Counted from the first letter of the stretch, positions 10,001-18,329 are shown. The stretch is DNA of 64,000 nucleotides from Vibrio hannami (GCF_029589055.1 NZ_JARQZP010000007.1:806001-870000), one strand, 5' to 3'. Translations and numbers: made by a program. Notes: generated by a model from the letters alone, not told the origin.

Positions 10001-10210
10001 GCTCTGCATATCAGCATATATAACCAGCTGTTGACCGCTCAGGACATCAGTACCAATGATCTTGGTAACTTAGCTCAGTCCAGGGCTAAATCGGTCAAGG
10101 CCTACCTGGTAGAAAAAGAGATTAATCCGGGAAGGGTTTATATTCTGGATAGCAAAGCGAAACTCAAAACCGAGGAAAGAAAGGCGCTTATGACGATTGA
10201 AATGGAGTAA
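7067..10210 (+). CDS. DUF748 / AsmA-like envelope protein, 1047 aa
   Basis: A single N-terminal membrane helix (about residues 22-43) is followed by a long periplasmic body rich in beta-strand-like repeats, as in DUF748 and AsmA-related proteins. The sequence RDVTIGEVRINPFLLRFEVNQLSV after the helix is typical of DUF748. The C-terminus has a short OmpA-like flavour (VDFEAGTDSLDSAAQSRLDKLAEAL near residue 855; a RAKSVKAYLVEKEINPGRV segment near residue 1005). A Lys/Glu/Ala-rich linker lies near residues 385-400. It sits alone between the AraC gene and the convergent AMMECR1 gene. A role in envelope lipid or outer-membrane homeostasis is suggested by the family, not shown here. Confidence 0.82.
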   Translation: MKTILTNAIARFKSTHKAVRITTYLILSYLTYAALIGLALPPILEAKAPDKIKELIGRDVTIGEVRINPFLLRFEVNQLSVAENESASERQDDFVSIAQIKTEFNFWESALSFTPTLEYFYVTKPDINLARLSRSDDGVRFNFSDIPEHIASQKVEGEQPKTEVTPEDTSEGIFAFRARQITLQDGRIGIKDHITGANLGYQSIDIALTNLDTQAFSIQIPDTGAQNKATLSPEANKYSLSLAGIDNSQLDIKGQFQLYSLEVLGDIELANLQLAPFWPLTEQVVAAELTSGVINLSSQYHLQQEGEQINISTEDGQFSLSDLTFSHKEDPKLKLANLTLSDIKVSTEKSYVDIGALTLAQPWVNAVLDKAGVDLQKYFVPEAKEKSSEEAATGAETAADQDAQPWLVTLDAFEMQNADINLKEKMVSDGVFWRVFGFDLSTGPLVSDLSAPIDYQLGFDIGSAYKKQPEKSRGKYSSKGKVDGKALTVDSEMQLSKLQLKQFQRYIDPHLNIILNKGTLDVSGNVQADSEGKLDFKGQSTVDSFLIRDELEKEPLVQWKKVSVDSIDFSRSKNALKINTILFDELFSKVIITKDQKTNVGDLTENNEQAGEPAASKESVPKSKGAQKASNSISDPDAMALDVRKIIIKDGSAFFADYSLTPNFASGIELMNGEISNISSNPAARAKVDIQGKIDKYAPVKLEGEVNPLAVPPYLDLDFKVDSAELTSVNTYSGTYAGYYIDKGLLSLTVNYKLENNILEGKNHVVVDQLTLGKRSESDLATSLPVSLAVSLLKDSDGVIDLGFGVSGDVDSPDFSFGGAIMTVLGNIITKAITAPFSLLADLVGSDEDLDFVDFEAGTDSLDSAAQSRLDKLAEALVARPGLNISVEGSVLAAEDSKSLAEQQFHSKLQKLSGVEQLPSDLSASRISDYPELTQALEALFTQELSNDLSEEREKMVNYLKEQKQSEDAEITPEELNQALHISIYNQLLTAQDISTNDLGNLAQSRAKSVKAYLVEKEINPGRVYILDSKAKLKTEERKALMTIEME

Positions 10211-10234
10211 AGGTATCCGAAAGATCCAGGTGGC

Positions 10235-10254
10235 AGGCGAACATTAGTTCGCCT
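10235..10254. terminator. hairpin between convergent genes
   Basis: A perfect 8-bp inverted repeat AGGCGAAC / GTTCGCCT with a 4-nt loop lies between the DUF748 stop and the AMMECR1 stop. A further GG/CC pair lies outside one mismatch. The U-tract is weak on both strands. It probably acts as a shared terminator, and its right arm touches the AMMECR1 stop codon. Confidence 0.55.
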
Positions 10255-10846
10255 ACCTATATTTCCCTTCTACAGAACTTACAACAAAGGTTTCTACTTT
10301 TAACTCTTCTGACCAATAGTCTGACTTCCAGCCACCTTTGAGTTTTAGGTGACGGATAAACTCTTTTGGATTTGGCAACTTATCCCATACCTGAGGAAGA
10401 AAGACAGAACGCCTATACTTTTCGGAAAAAATTAAGCCGCATTTGTTGTTTGCGAGAAAATATTCAAGTTCTGCTTGAGAGGAAAAGTGCTGTTGCTTAG
10501 GAATGGATAATACCGAAACCTCTATTGTTAACGCATTCAACTGTTGGCTTTCCAGCGGTGGGAATCGAGTATCTTCAAAACAGCTGGAACGAGCTTTCCG
10601 CGCAACCTCCTCTGCCAGTGAGTGGTATGAGGAAGGATAGATAGAACCAAGGCAGCCTTGTAGCTCTCCATTGACCTCAAGAGTAACGAAACAGCCTGCT
10701 GGTTCCCGCAGTTTGTCGGGAAGTTCGGTAGGAGCAGGTCTGGATGCTTCTTTATTTGCTATATATTCCTGAATTGCAGTTCTCGCGATGTCCAGAAGGA
10801 TGTTCAATTCTTTGTTATTAAGGTGAGGTAACAGTGTAACTGACAT
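10253..10846 (-). CDS. amrA: AmmeMemoRadiSam system protein A (AMMECR1 domain)
   Basis: This is a 197-aa AMMECR1-domain protein. The signature ELQGCLGSIYP corresponds to the family's LRGCIG loop and lies near residue 70. Further on are family-typical stretches such as ARKARSSCFEDTRFPPL and LTIEVSVLS. I take the start as MSVTLLPH at 10846, which overlaps the 3' end of the Memo gene by 29 bp. A longer in-frame extension upstream lies wholly inside the Memo gene and looks artificial. Biochemical function is unknown. Together with the Memo and radical SAM genes it completes a conserved prokaryotic triad. Confidence 0.88.
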   Translation of the reverse strand: MSVTLLPHLNNKELNILLDIARTAIQEYIANKEASRPAPTELPDKLREPAGCFVTLEVNGELQGCLGSIYPSSYHSLAEEVARKARSSCFEDTRFPPLESQQLNALTIEVSVLSIPKQQHFSSQAELEYFLANNKCGLIFSEKYRRSVFLPQVWDKLPNPKEFIRHLKLKGGWKSDYWSEELKVETFVVSSVEGKYR

Positions 10847-11612
10847 AGCCAACCACTCTTGATTTGTTTCCGGCGGTGTCGCCAGAGTTAATGAGTTCCA
10901 ACTTGTGCAAACTACAGCCACTTTTTTGAGCAAGCACCAGAAGCGTGTTAATCGCTGTGCAACCACAGGCCATTTCCGGTGTCAGGTCGGGTTGAAGTGA
11001 TTCTATATGAGAACAACTTTCTTTATCGATATCCTGAGCGTTGCTGTATGGATGAAAATGACTTAAGTCGCTGCTGATTACAAATATGGTTTGTTCATCT
11101 TGCCATAATGGTTCTAATAAGGACGCCAATACTTCAGGAGTAATATAGCCCGTTAGGATTGGGAGAAGCTTTATGTCATTCAGGCTGGTTTGCAAAAAAG
11201 GGAGCTGGACTTCGAGGCAGTGCTCCGGAGAGTGAGCTTCATCGCTGGCTGTTACATGCTCTGAGTTCAGGAGTAGGTTCATTCCATCGGTATCGAGGGT
11301 AATTTCTCCTAAAGGGGAGGTGAAAATATCTGCTTCAGGGATTACGCATCCGTCAAAACTGTAGTAATGGCTCGGCCCGATAAGAACAACACGCTTAATT
11401 TTGTCACTGATTTGTGAGAGTTGTTTATAGGCCTTTGCAGCCGTTGAGCCTGAATAGATATACCCGGCATGAGGCACAATAAGCGCTTTAAGATTATTGC
11501 TTTGTTCAGGCGAAAGCGTGGCTTCATCTAACCATTGTTCGATCTGTGATTTCAGATCCTGAGCCGAATCATCATAGAAACGGCCAGCTACAGCCGGGTA
11601 TCGGGTCGTCAT
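10818..11612 (-). CDS. amrB: AmmeMemoRadiSam system protein B (Memo family)
   Basis: This is a 264-aa Memo-like protein related to LigB-type dioxygenases. Visible motifs are the N-terminal RYPAVAGRFY, the metal-site-like VPHAGYIYSGSTA (His), the LIGPSHYY motif (His) and SSDLSHFHPY. The start at 11612 is favoured over an upstream GTG because an AGGCAGAG element precedes it and RYPAVAGRFY is the usual beginning of the family. It overlaps the AMMECR1 gene and is divergent from the radical SAM gene, with 79 bp between them. Neither the enzymatic activity nor the metal is established from sequence. Confidence 0.88.
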   Translation of the reverse strand: MTTRYPAVAGRFYDDSAQDLKSQIEQWLDEATLSPEQSNNLKALIVPHAGYIYSGSTAAKAYKQLSQISDKIKRVVLIGPSHYYSFDGCVIPEADIFTSPLGEITLDTDGMNLLLNSEHVTASDEAHSPEHCLEVQLPFLQTSLNDIKLLPILTGYITPEVLASLLEPLWQDEQTIFVISSDLSHFHPYSNAQDIDKESCSHIESLQPDLTPEMACGCTAINTLLVLAQKSGCSLHKLELINSGDTAGNKSRVVGYVSYTVTSP

Positions 11613-11691
11613 ATCTCTGCCTATATTTAGTACAGGGTTTGAGGTCACTTGAATATAGTATAGAAGCGATCAGTGAATGAGGTTGTGTAAT

Positions 11692-12723
11692 ATGACTTTC
11701 ATCAACAGTACGGTTAAAACCAAATACTGGCATAAGTTAGATGACGACAGAGTGGTTTGTGACCTGTGCCCCCGTGAATGTTCACTGCGGGATGGTAAGC
11801 GCGGCGCTTGTTTTGTTCGCCAGGCGGTTGATGGTGAAATTGTGCTGACCAGTTATGGCAGAAGTAGTGGTTTTGCTGTTGATCCTATCGAGAAAAAGCC
11901 GTTAAACCATTTTTATCCTGGTAGCCGTGTATTGTCCTTTGGAACGGCAGGTTGCAATCTTGGATGCAAGTTTTGCCAGAACTGGAATATCAGTAAATCG
12001 CGTAAGATGGACACAATTTCAATGGAGGCCAGCCCAGAGCAGATAGCGAACATTGCGGTTTATGAAGAATGCAAGAGCGTTGCTTTTACATACAACGACC
12101 CTGTGATTTTTATGGAATATGCTGTCGATACAGCCATTGCCTGCCACGAGAAGGGCGTTAAGAGTGTGGCTGTCAGCGCCGGGTATATATGCGATAAACC
12201 AAGAGTCGATTTTTTCAGGCATATGAACGCAGCAAATATCGACCTTAAAGCATTTACTGAGCGTTTCTATCGTAAGCTATGCAGCGGTCACCTTGCTCCG
12301 GTTTTAGACACCTTGCTTTATCTAAAACACGAAACCGATGTGTGGTTTGAGATCACCACTTTGCTTATTCCTGGAGAAAATGATTCAAATAATGAGCTGG
12401 AAGAAATGTGCCAATGGATTGTAGACAACCTTGGCTACGATACACCGCTTCACTTTAGTGCCTACCATCCGGATTTTAAGATAATAGACATCCCCAGAAC
12501 GCCGCTTTCAACCTTGCTCAGAGCGAGAGACATAGCCATAAAACAAGGTATGAATTATGTGTACATTGGTAATGCAATAGATCCGGATTCAGAAAGTACG
12601 TTTTGTCCTTCCTGTAATCGTCGGTTGATCGAGCGAGCCTGGCATCTCGTGCGTCAAAATAAAATCTTTAGTGGGGGAAAGTGTCCATATTGTCGCTATC
12701 CAATTGCTGGCGTCTATAATTAA
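11692..12723 (+). CDS. amrS: AmmeMemoRadiSam system radical SAM enzyme
   Basis: This is a 343-aa radical SAM protein. The 4Fe-4S/SAM motif is CNLGCKFC near residue 90, preceded by a family-specific Cys cluster (CDLCPRECSL...GACFVR) around residues 20-40. It ends in a rubredoxin-like pair, CPSC and CPYC, suggesting an auxiliary metal site. The ATG at 11692 is chosen because GAGG lies 9 nt upstream; the ATG at 11677 has no good ribosome-binding site. It is divergent from the Memo/AMMECR1 pair and followed 24 bp later by a binding-protein pseudogene. The substrate of this system is not known to me. Confidence 0.9.
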   Translation: MTFINSTVKTKYWHKLDDDRVVCDLCPRECSLRDGKRGACFVRQAVDGEIVLTSYGRSSGFAVDPIEKKPLNHFYPGSRVLSFGTAGCNLGCKFCQNWNISKSRKMDTISMEASPEQIANIAVYEECKSVAFTYNDPVIFMEYAVDTAIACHEKGVKSVAVSAGYICDKPRVDFFRHMNAANIDLKAFTERFYRKLCSGHLAPVLDTLLYLKHETDVWFEITTLLIPGENDSNNELEEMCQWIVDNLGYDTPLHFSAYHPDFKIIDIPRTPLSTLLRARDIAIKQGMNYVYIGNAIDPDSESTFCPSCNRRLIERAWHLVRQNKIFSGGKCPYCRYPIAGVYN

Positions 12724-12747
12724 CCAAAGCAGAAAAAGGAATCGCTT

Positions 12748-13493
12748 ATGGGTAAATTCAAACACTCAAAGTTTGTGACTATCTGGATGTTAGCACTTGT
12801 GTTCATCACAAACGGATCCGCTTTTGCGAAAGATATTGTTGTGGCTGCTGTTGAGGTTAGCCAAAGAGGCTTTTGGGGCGAAGATGGAACAGCTCAAGGT
12901 TCATCTGTAGAAATCACAAATACTGTTGCTCAGGCCGCCAACATACAGGTCAAAAATGTAATCATGCCGTATCCACGTATCCTGCATAATCTAGAGGTTG
13001 GGAAAGTAGATTTAGCTTTGCTGGTACCCAATGACAAAGTAACCAAGGTGGCTATCCCTCTGGTTCATCTTCAAAACGTAGATTTTATCATTGTTGGTAA
13101 ACGAGGTACTGAGCTGAATAACGTGGAGGACCTTACTGGCAAGCGGGTTGGTTACCTTCGGAGTTCGCGTATTTCCGAGAAAATTTTAGAAAATCTTGAT
13201 GTTATAAATGTAGAAGGTGACCAATACACACATATGATTCAAATGCTGATGCATGATCGAATTGACGCAATGGTTGCTGCAAAATATACCTTCAATTATT
13301 CATTAAAGGAACTGGGCTATACATGGAATGATCTTAGCGCCCCCTTCTTATGAGGCAGTTGGAATTGCATCTGGTCTTTTCTAAAAAGAAAGCAGACGAG
13401 AGCATCATAGCGGCTCTGGTTGCTGCTTCAACTAGAACTGAAACAAAAAGTATAATTCAGGCGATCATTGATAAATATGAGCATCCGTGGTGA
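12748..13493 (+). pseudogene. periplasmic solute-binding protein, frameshifted near the C-terminus
   Basis: The first 198 or so codons encode a secreted SBP_bac_3-like protein: signal peptide ending near GSAFAKD, then SQRGFWGEDG..GSSVEI, MPYPRILHNLEVGKVDLALL and DLTGKRVGYLRSS. The frame stops at 13351-13353. Reading one base later just after the five-C run at 13340-13344 restores SYEAVGIASG. A second shift near 13377-13382 restores SKKKADESIIAALV...DKYEHPW with a stop at 13491-13493. So two single-base lesions separate a plausible C-terminus from the body. Either the gene is decaying or the assembly has homopolymer errors. It lies 24 bp behind the radical SAM gene. Confidence 0.75.
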
Positions 13494-13496
13494 CGT

Positions 13497-13889
13497 TTAG
13501 TAGGTTTCATTGTCAAAGCGTGCTTTCCTCGTTTCGCTTATCGAACAGTTGGTCATTGCCATCAGCTCATTGAGGGTGATGTTCGGGTTCTCTGTAATAA
13601 TACGTCTCAAGCGTTCTTCTTTAGGTTCTAGTTTGTCCTTATGTCTTTCTAATCCTTCTTCCAGTTTACGAACCAAAAATGCCATTGTTTCTGGCTCAGT
13701 TGATTTGATGTGCTCGCAAAACTCAGATTGTTTTATCGCTAGCCCTGTTATTTGCCAGTTGCGGGATCGGCGAACTCGAGATAGTTTGCAGTGATAGTTT
13801 TCAGCCAGGCTACGAGCTCGTTTCGCTTGTTCACCACCGATTCGATGAATAAGAGAAGGAAGGGCTATGGTTATCGCCTTATCTGACAT
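13497..13889 (-). CDS. small RRF-like family protein, 130 aa
   Basis: This protein resembles the small Vibrio family named after ribosome recycling factor (RRF_GI). The N-terminus ITIALPSLIHRIGGEQAKRAR and the RVRRSRNWQITG segment are the recognisable parts. The C-terminal part (NPNITLNELMAMTNCSISETRKAR) reads like a helix-turn-helix, so nucleic-acid binding is possible. It is basic, with no signal peptide. The family name does not prove ribosome recycling, and at 130 aa it is shorter than true RRF (about 185 aa). It is a monocistronic gene on the minus strand. Confidence 0.6.
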   Translation of the reverse strand: MSDKAITIALPSLIHRIGGEQAKRARSLAENYHCKLSRVRRSRNWQITGLAIKQSEFCEHIKSTEPETMAFLVRKLEEGLERHKDKLEPKEERLRRIITENPNITLNELMAMTNCSISETRKARFDNETY

Positions 13890-13985
13890 CTTTAATGGCT
13901 TGCTCCTAAAACTAAACCTTAGATTTTACACTATGGTCAAAATGAGACCGAGAACTGAAAAAGTCATTCATCGTAAAACACGAAG

Positions 13986-14028
13986 CTCCTTAGTCTAGCG
14001 TTAAAAAATTCGAATGCTAGATAAGGAG
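13986..14028 (+). promoter_or_regulatory. long hairpin sequestering a ribosome-binding site
   Basis: CTCCTTA-g-TCTAGC (13986-13999) is complementary to GCTAGA-TAAGGAG (14016-14028): 13 pairs with a single bulged G and a 16-nt AT-rich loop. The right arm contains the AAGGAG Shine-Dalgarno sequence 7 nt before the ATG at 14036, so the folded mRNA should hide its own ribosome-binding site. The pairing is directly visible. The regulatory trigger is unknown. Confidence 0.6.
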
Positions 14029-14035
14029 AAAAATA

Positions 14036-15013
14036 ATGCTTTTTATCACTAACCGTGTACCTGTGCAGTCGGCCAGATCCAAAGTGAACAGGCGAATCAG
14101 TTTTAATTACGACAATACCAGTCCTTCAGCCTATCTTTATTTCTGTGAACGGACAGGAAAAGATGAATACAAGGAGATAAAACAAGATGCCTTCTTTAGT
14201 CAGTTAAAGTCACTATCGAACGAAACTCAAATTCTGTTTTATCTGCACGGCTTTAATAACAATATGGAGCCGGATATCTTCGGCAACGCGGCGCAATTGC
14301 AGAAGTTAATTAACGAACAGTCGGATGGCAATACCCTGGTAAAAGTGATTCCTCTTATCTGGCCATGTGACGATGATAGCCCAATCCATTTAGCTGATGA
14401 TTATTACGATGATCAGGATGCAGCCGATGGCAGTGGACTGGCGTTTTCAAGGTTGCTGGGTAAGTTTGACACCTGGCGTCAGGCCGAGGCTCAGACGAAA
14501 GAGCTTTGCGTTAAACGTATCAATATACTGGCGCATTCGATGGGTAACAGAGTGCTGAAAAACGCGTTACAGAAATGGGCGCAAGACTACTCCAATGGAA
14601 ACATGCCTCAGCTATTTCGTAACGTGTTTATGATTGCGGCTGATGTTGAAAACGAAACTTTGGAAAAAGGAGAGGCTGGTCAGTATATCGTTGATTCCGG
14701 GCGAAATATTGTTGTCTATTACGCTAACGACGATCTTGCCATGCCGGCTTCAAAAGTGGCTAATACGTTAAGAATGAAAACCATGTCCCGTAGAATGGGG
14801 ATGACAGGCCCTGAAGATTTAAGCAGATTACCGAAGAAGGTATACGAAGTGGATTGTGATGACTTCAACAACCGCTTCGATAGCCCAAAAGGGCATTCAT
14901 ACTTTCTGACAGACTCAGACGGTAATGTGAGTCCAATTATCGCGCATATGGTTAAAGCGATAGATACCGGTCGTGTTCCGGGAGAGCGGAGCGACCGGTT
15001 AACAGTAGATTGA
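14036..15013 (+). CDS. alpha/beta hydrolase, DUF900-like
   Basis: This 325-aa cytoplasmic protein has an alpha/beta-hydrolase fold. An oxyanion-type strand LFYLHGFNNN lies near residue 75 and the nucleophile elbow AHSMGNRVL near residue 170. A conserved Asp region (DVENE) and a late His (KGHSYF near residue 290) could complete the triad. The family is DUF900, of unknown substrate. There is no signal peptide. It converges on the aminotransferase gene with an 11-bp gap. Its AAGGAG ribosome-binding site lies in a long hairpin. Confidence 0.78.
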   Translation: MLFITNRVPVQSARSKVNRRISFNYDNTSPSAYLYFCERTGKDEYKEIKQDAFFSQLKSLSNETQILFYLHGFNNNMEPDIFGNAAQLQKLINEQSDGNTLVKVIPLIWPCDDDSPIHLADDYYDDQDAADGSGLAFSRLLGKFDTWRQAEAQTKELCVKRINILAHSMGNRVLKNALQKWAQDYSNGNMPQLFRNVFMIAADVENETLEKGEAGQYIVDSGRNIVVYYANDDLAMPASKVANTLRMKTMSRRMGMTGPEDLSRLPKKVYEVDCDDFNNRFDSPKGHSYFLTDSDGNVSPIIAHMVKAIDTGRVPGERSDRLTVD

Positions 15014-15024
15014 TTTAGCTATTT

Positions 15025-16179
15025 TTAACGAAAATAAGTCTTCAGTACTTTAGCTAGTCTATCAACCGCAACTTCAAGCTCACTCTCGGTAGCGTTGCTG
15101 AAATTCAGTCGTAGCGCCGCCTGTTTATCGGCAGATGCAGGGTAGAACACATCACTCGGAACAACTGCCACGCCTTTAGCAAGTAGTGCTTTTGCGAGGT
15201 CAAAGGTATCGCACTCTGGGATAGTCACCCAGATAAACATGCCGCCTTCTACTGAGTTAACACCACACTCTTGCGGAAGGTGAGTAGTTAACTCATCGAT
15301 AAGTTTCTGGCATCTTGCTTTATATAGCGCTCTGATAGTCTCGATGTGTTGTGGGAAATCTTTGTTCTTAAGCAGGCCAAGTAAAAGTGCCTGCATAGGA
15401 ACGCTAGAGTGCAGGTCTGCGCCTTGCTTCACCTTAATCATTGGTTCGAGATAAGCAGCTTTACCCGTCACTACACCCATTCTTAAACCCGGAGAGGCAA
15501 TCTTCGAGAAAGAGCGAAGAACGATGGAGTGTTCTGGGCAGAAGCTGGAAACCAATGGCAGAGCTTTACCGGTGAATCGTAAATCTCGATATGGTGCGTC
15601 TTCCACCAGTGCAACATTGTACTTCTTACATAGTTCTGCAACTTGCTGACGTACTTCCAGAGACCAGCAAACACCAGTCGGGTTGTGGAAATCGGGTACC
15701 GTGTAAAACAGTTTGGGTTTTTCTGCCGCGAAGCAGCTTTCCAATTTATCCAGGTCAGGCCCAGACTCATTTTGCGGCACGGTTATGATATCTGCCTGAA
15801 CCAACCCAAATACCTGCATTGCACCAAGGTAGCTAGGTGCTTCCATCACCACTTTGTCACCGGGATTAATAAAAGCTCGGGCGATAAGGTCTAAGCCTTG
15901 TTGTGAGCCTGTGGTTACCATTACTTGCTGAGAATCAGCAAGCTCAAAGTAGTCGGTTAAGTAATTCAGCAGAGGTGTATACCCTGCAGTATTGCTGTAC
16001 TGAAACACCTCTGGTGTATCAGCTAACCCTGTCAGGGTATCTTTCATCAGCGAAATCGGGAACGTATCTGCATCAGGTAGTCCACCTGCCAGAGAGATAA
16101 CGTTAGGATCGCTTGCTGCATCAAGGATTTCACGGATATAAGAGGATTGAATTTGTTGAAGTGATTTAGCGATTTCCAT
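15025..16179 (-). CDS. PLP-dependent aminotransferase, class I/II (2-aminoadipate aminotransferase-like)
   Basis: This 384-aa fold-type I aminotransferase begins with the family-typical IREILDAASDPNVISLAGGLPDADTFP. It contains TTGSQQGLDLIARAF (cofactor phosphate region) and the PLP lysine in SFSKIASPGLRMG near residue 230. The Asn/Asp/Tyr cofactor residues are visible in YTVPDFHNPTG and VEDAPYRDLRF. It resembles the LysN/MocR-C-terminal-domain group without the GntR domain. The start at 16179 is chosen over a TTG 15 bp upstream. It is divergent from an AraC/GyrI regulator, which may control it. The substrate cannot be told from sequence. Confidence 0.88.
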   Translation of the reverse strand: MEIAKSLQQIQSSYIREILDAASDPNVISLAGGLPDADTFPISLMKDTLTGLADTPEVFQYSNTAGYTPLLNYLTDYFELADSQQVMVTTGSQQGLDLIARAFINPGDKVVMEAPSYLGAMQVFGLVQADIITVPQNESGPDLDKLESCFAAEKPKLFYTVPDFHNPTGVCWSLEVRQQVAELCKKYNVALVEDAPYRDLRFTGKALPLVSSFCPEHSIVLRSFSKIASPGLRMGVVTGKAAYLEPMIKVKQGADLHSSVPMQALLLGLLKNKDFPQHIETIRALYKARCQKLIDELTTHLPQECGVNSVEGGMFIWVTIPECDTFDLAKALLAKGVAVVPSDVFYPASADKQAALRLNFSNATESELEVAVDRLAKVLKTYFR

Positions 16180-16294
16180 TGGTAAGTTCCACAAGCAAGC
16201 GAATTGATTTTTAGTGTTGGAGCATCATAAAAGGAGTTGAGAAGATTATCATGTCCATTTATGCTTGTTGATGTGTCTATTTATGCTATTTGCT

Positions 16295-17179
16295 ATGTCA
16301 TCAACTCAATCTCACACTCAACAGATATCTCGCATCAATGATGTTCTGTTCTATATTCATCAGGATATAAGTCGGGATCTCCCGGCGGCCAAGTTGGCAG
16401 ATATTGCTGCTTATTCTGAGCAGCATTTTCACCGTACCTTCAAATCAGTGGTAGGGGAGTCGGTTCACCAATATATACGGAGAACACGCATGGAATACGC
16501 AGCCAATCAGTTGACGTTTGATATGAATGCAACGGTATTGGATGTTGCCAATAAATCAGGATTTAGCTCGGTGTCTTCGTTTAGCAGAGCGTTTAAAAGT
16601 GCTTTCGATATGTCTCCGGGAGAGTGGCGGCACACTGGTCTTCAAAGTGATGAAAAACCTTATCTTAGCGACCCGGAGATAGCGGCGAGTTACGAAAGGT
16701 TATCTAATTGGGAGATTCCTCAGCCTCAGATACAGGAAGTGCTACCCCGGCAGGTCGCCTATGTTCGTCACCTTGGTTATAACCGTTCAATAAAAAATGC
16801 GTGGCTATTACTCAAAGCGTGGGCAGGCAGTGAAGAGCGGGAATTTAAAGGGCAGTTTGGGTTGCACCACTCTAACCCAGCGTGGGTTGAGTTGGATAAA
16901 TGTCGCTATGTGGCATGTATTGAGATAGATAAACCATTAAAGCAGCGTGGGATTGTGAATCAGCTGACCATTCCGGGTGGCTTATATGCCTGTTTCAACC
17001 TGCAAGGGAAATATGGCGAACTGCTACCTAAAATTAGCCGGATTCAAGAAAGATGGTTACCTGAATCCGGCTTCAAAATGGGCTCAACACCGGCTTATGT
17101 GCACTATCTAAAAAATCACTTTATCGCTTCAGACGAGAGGTTTGAGCTGGAGTTTTACCTACCAGTCAGCTTTTATTGA
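16295..17179 (+). CDS. AraC-family regulator with GyrI-like effector domain
   Basis: An N-terminal AraC/XylS DNA-binding domain (about residues 10-110; LAAKLADIAAYSEQHFHRTFK and ATVLDVANKSGFSSVSSFSRAFKSAFDMSPGEWR) is followed by a GyrI-like ligand-binding domain (about 130-290) starting at QVAYVRHLGYN. This Rob/SoxS-plus-GyrI layout often binds small hydrophobic or cationic molecules. The start is uncertain: the ATG at 16295 gives a normal N-terminus, and an earlier start would add about ten hydrophobic residues. No good Shine-Dalgarno is seen for either. Its 3' end overlaps the convergent PLP enzyme by 21 bp. Confidence 0.8.
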   Translation: MSSTQSHTQQISRINDVLFYIHQDISRDLPAAKLADIAAYSEQHFHRTFKSVVGESVHQYIRRTRMEYAANQLTFDMNATVLDVANKSGFSSVSSFSRAFKSAFDMSPGEWRHTGLQSDEKPYLSDPEIAASYERLSNWEIPQPQIQEVLPRQVAYVRHLGYNRSIKNAWLLLKAWAGSEEREFKGQFGLHHSNPAWVELDKCRYVACIEIDKPLKQRGIVNQLTIPGGLYACFNLQGKYGELLPKISRIQERWLPESGFKMGSTPAYVHYLKNHFIASDERFELEFYLPVSFY

Positions 17180-18154
17180 TCGGAAGCCTGAGGAGCTTGT
17201 GCCGCCGCAGACTCGCTTTGAGCGCGGCTTATCGGTTTTGATGCTGCCACCATCATAAAGCCTCTGGTAACGCGGAAGCATAGTTTCGTTACCCATGGTG
17301 CCGCCTTGATGGATATACAACAGGTTTTGGCCTTTATTTTCAGGAAACCACTGTTTCAGGCAGCGCCACATAAAGGGGTCGTAAAGCAATTCGAACTCCA
17401 CATGTGTTTGTCGCTCCAGCTCTTGCCACACCTTATAGTTCTCTTGTTCAAGGCGGCCAAAGTGATGCTTTATATCTGCGCCCAAAACTGTGGGCTGAGG
17501 TACGTCCGGATCAAGTTCAGCAAACTGTTCTTGAAGATACTCTTCCCCTCCGACGCAGGCGCAGGTAAGCACTTCTATACCGTGAGTGTGGAGGTGTTTC
17601 TGAAGATATAACGCGGTGGTTCCTGTGCCCGATGGAAGCGCTACAGTCAGGTTTTCCATGCGTTCCATCATCTTCCAGCTAATGATTTCATCCGCCAGAA
17701 GCTTCACTCCCTCTTCTGCAAGCGGGCTTCTGCCGCCTTCAGGAATGATCATACACCCTTGTTCTTCTGCGTATGTGTCCTGAATATATTGTGCGGGATG
17801 CCTTCCTTCCCGATTCTCTACCAGAGATAGGTCGATGACCTCTGCGCCCATTTCGACTGCACCGCGATAATTGCCCATCGGGCGATCTGTAATAAAGCTG
17901 GGGATATGGTCGACGTAAAACTTAAGCTTCCATCCTCGACAAGCGCACAGCACAGACAAAGAGTAGAGAGAGTTAGCTTGCGCTGAACCGTAGCCAATTA
18001 AGGTGTGAACTTCAGGAAAATCACCATTCAGAAGTGACAGAAATTTACGAGCTTTGTTCCCTGAGAATTGTGAATGCAGCAAGTCATCACGTTTCAGGTA
18101 AAAAGGGTGCCCATCAAAACAATGCGTTGTTATTGGGCTGTCTGAGAGTTTCAT
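17159..18154 (-). CDS. PLP enzyme, ACC deaminase / D-cysteine desulfhydrase family
   Basis: This is a 331-aa fold-type II PLP enzyme. The cofactor lysine lies in SQFSGNKARKF near residue 34, following FYLKRDDLLHS. YGSAQANSLYSL and the phosphate-binding ALPSGTGTTALYLQ are family-typical. True ACC deaminase and D-cysteine desulfhydrase differ by a few active-site residues that I cannot assign safely. The length is near the family norm (about 330). The 3' end overlaps the AraC gene tail-to-tail. Confidence 0.82.
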   Translation of the reverse strand: MKLSDSPITTHCFDGHPFYLKRDDLLHSQFSGNKARKFLSLLNGDFPEVHTLIGYGSAQANSLYSLSVLCACRGWKLKFYVDHIPSFITDRPMGNYRGAVEMGAEVIDLSLVENREGRHPAQYIQDTYAEEQGCMIIPEGGRSPLAEEGVKLLADEIISWKMMERMENLTVALPSGTGTTALYLQKHLHTHGIEVLTCACVGGEEYLQEQFAELDPDVPQPTVLGADIKHHFGRLEQENYKVWQELERQTHVEFELLYDPFMWRCLKQWFPENKGQNLLYIHQGGTMGNETMLPRYQRLYDGGSIKTDKPRSKRVCGGTSSSGFRSIKADW

Positions 18155-18329
18155 AGCAATAGCTATTATTTATTCTGTTTATAGAAAAAGGTGGGAGATT
18201 CTAGCAGAAAATAGAAGAATTAGAAGACATTCTAGATAGGATTTTCCTAGCGAGATAAATCGCACAGAAACCAGTTTGTATCTAAGACAAGATAGGTGAA
18301 ACGAAATCAATAATATAGTTGGAGAGGCC

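Noticed and set aside
13497..13889. True ribosome recycling factor
   Set aside because: The protein is too short and its C-terminus is helix-turn-helix-like. Only the family name suggests recycling.
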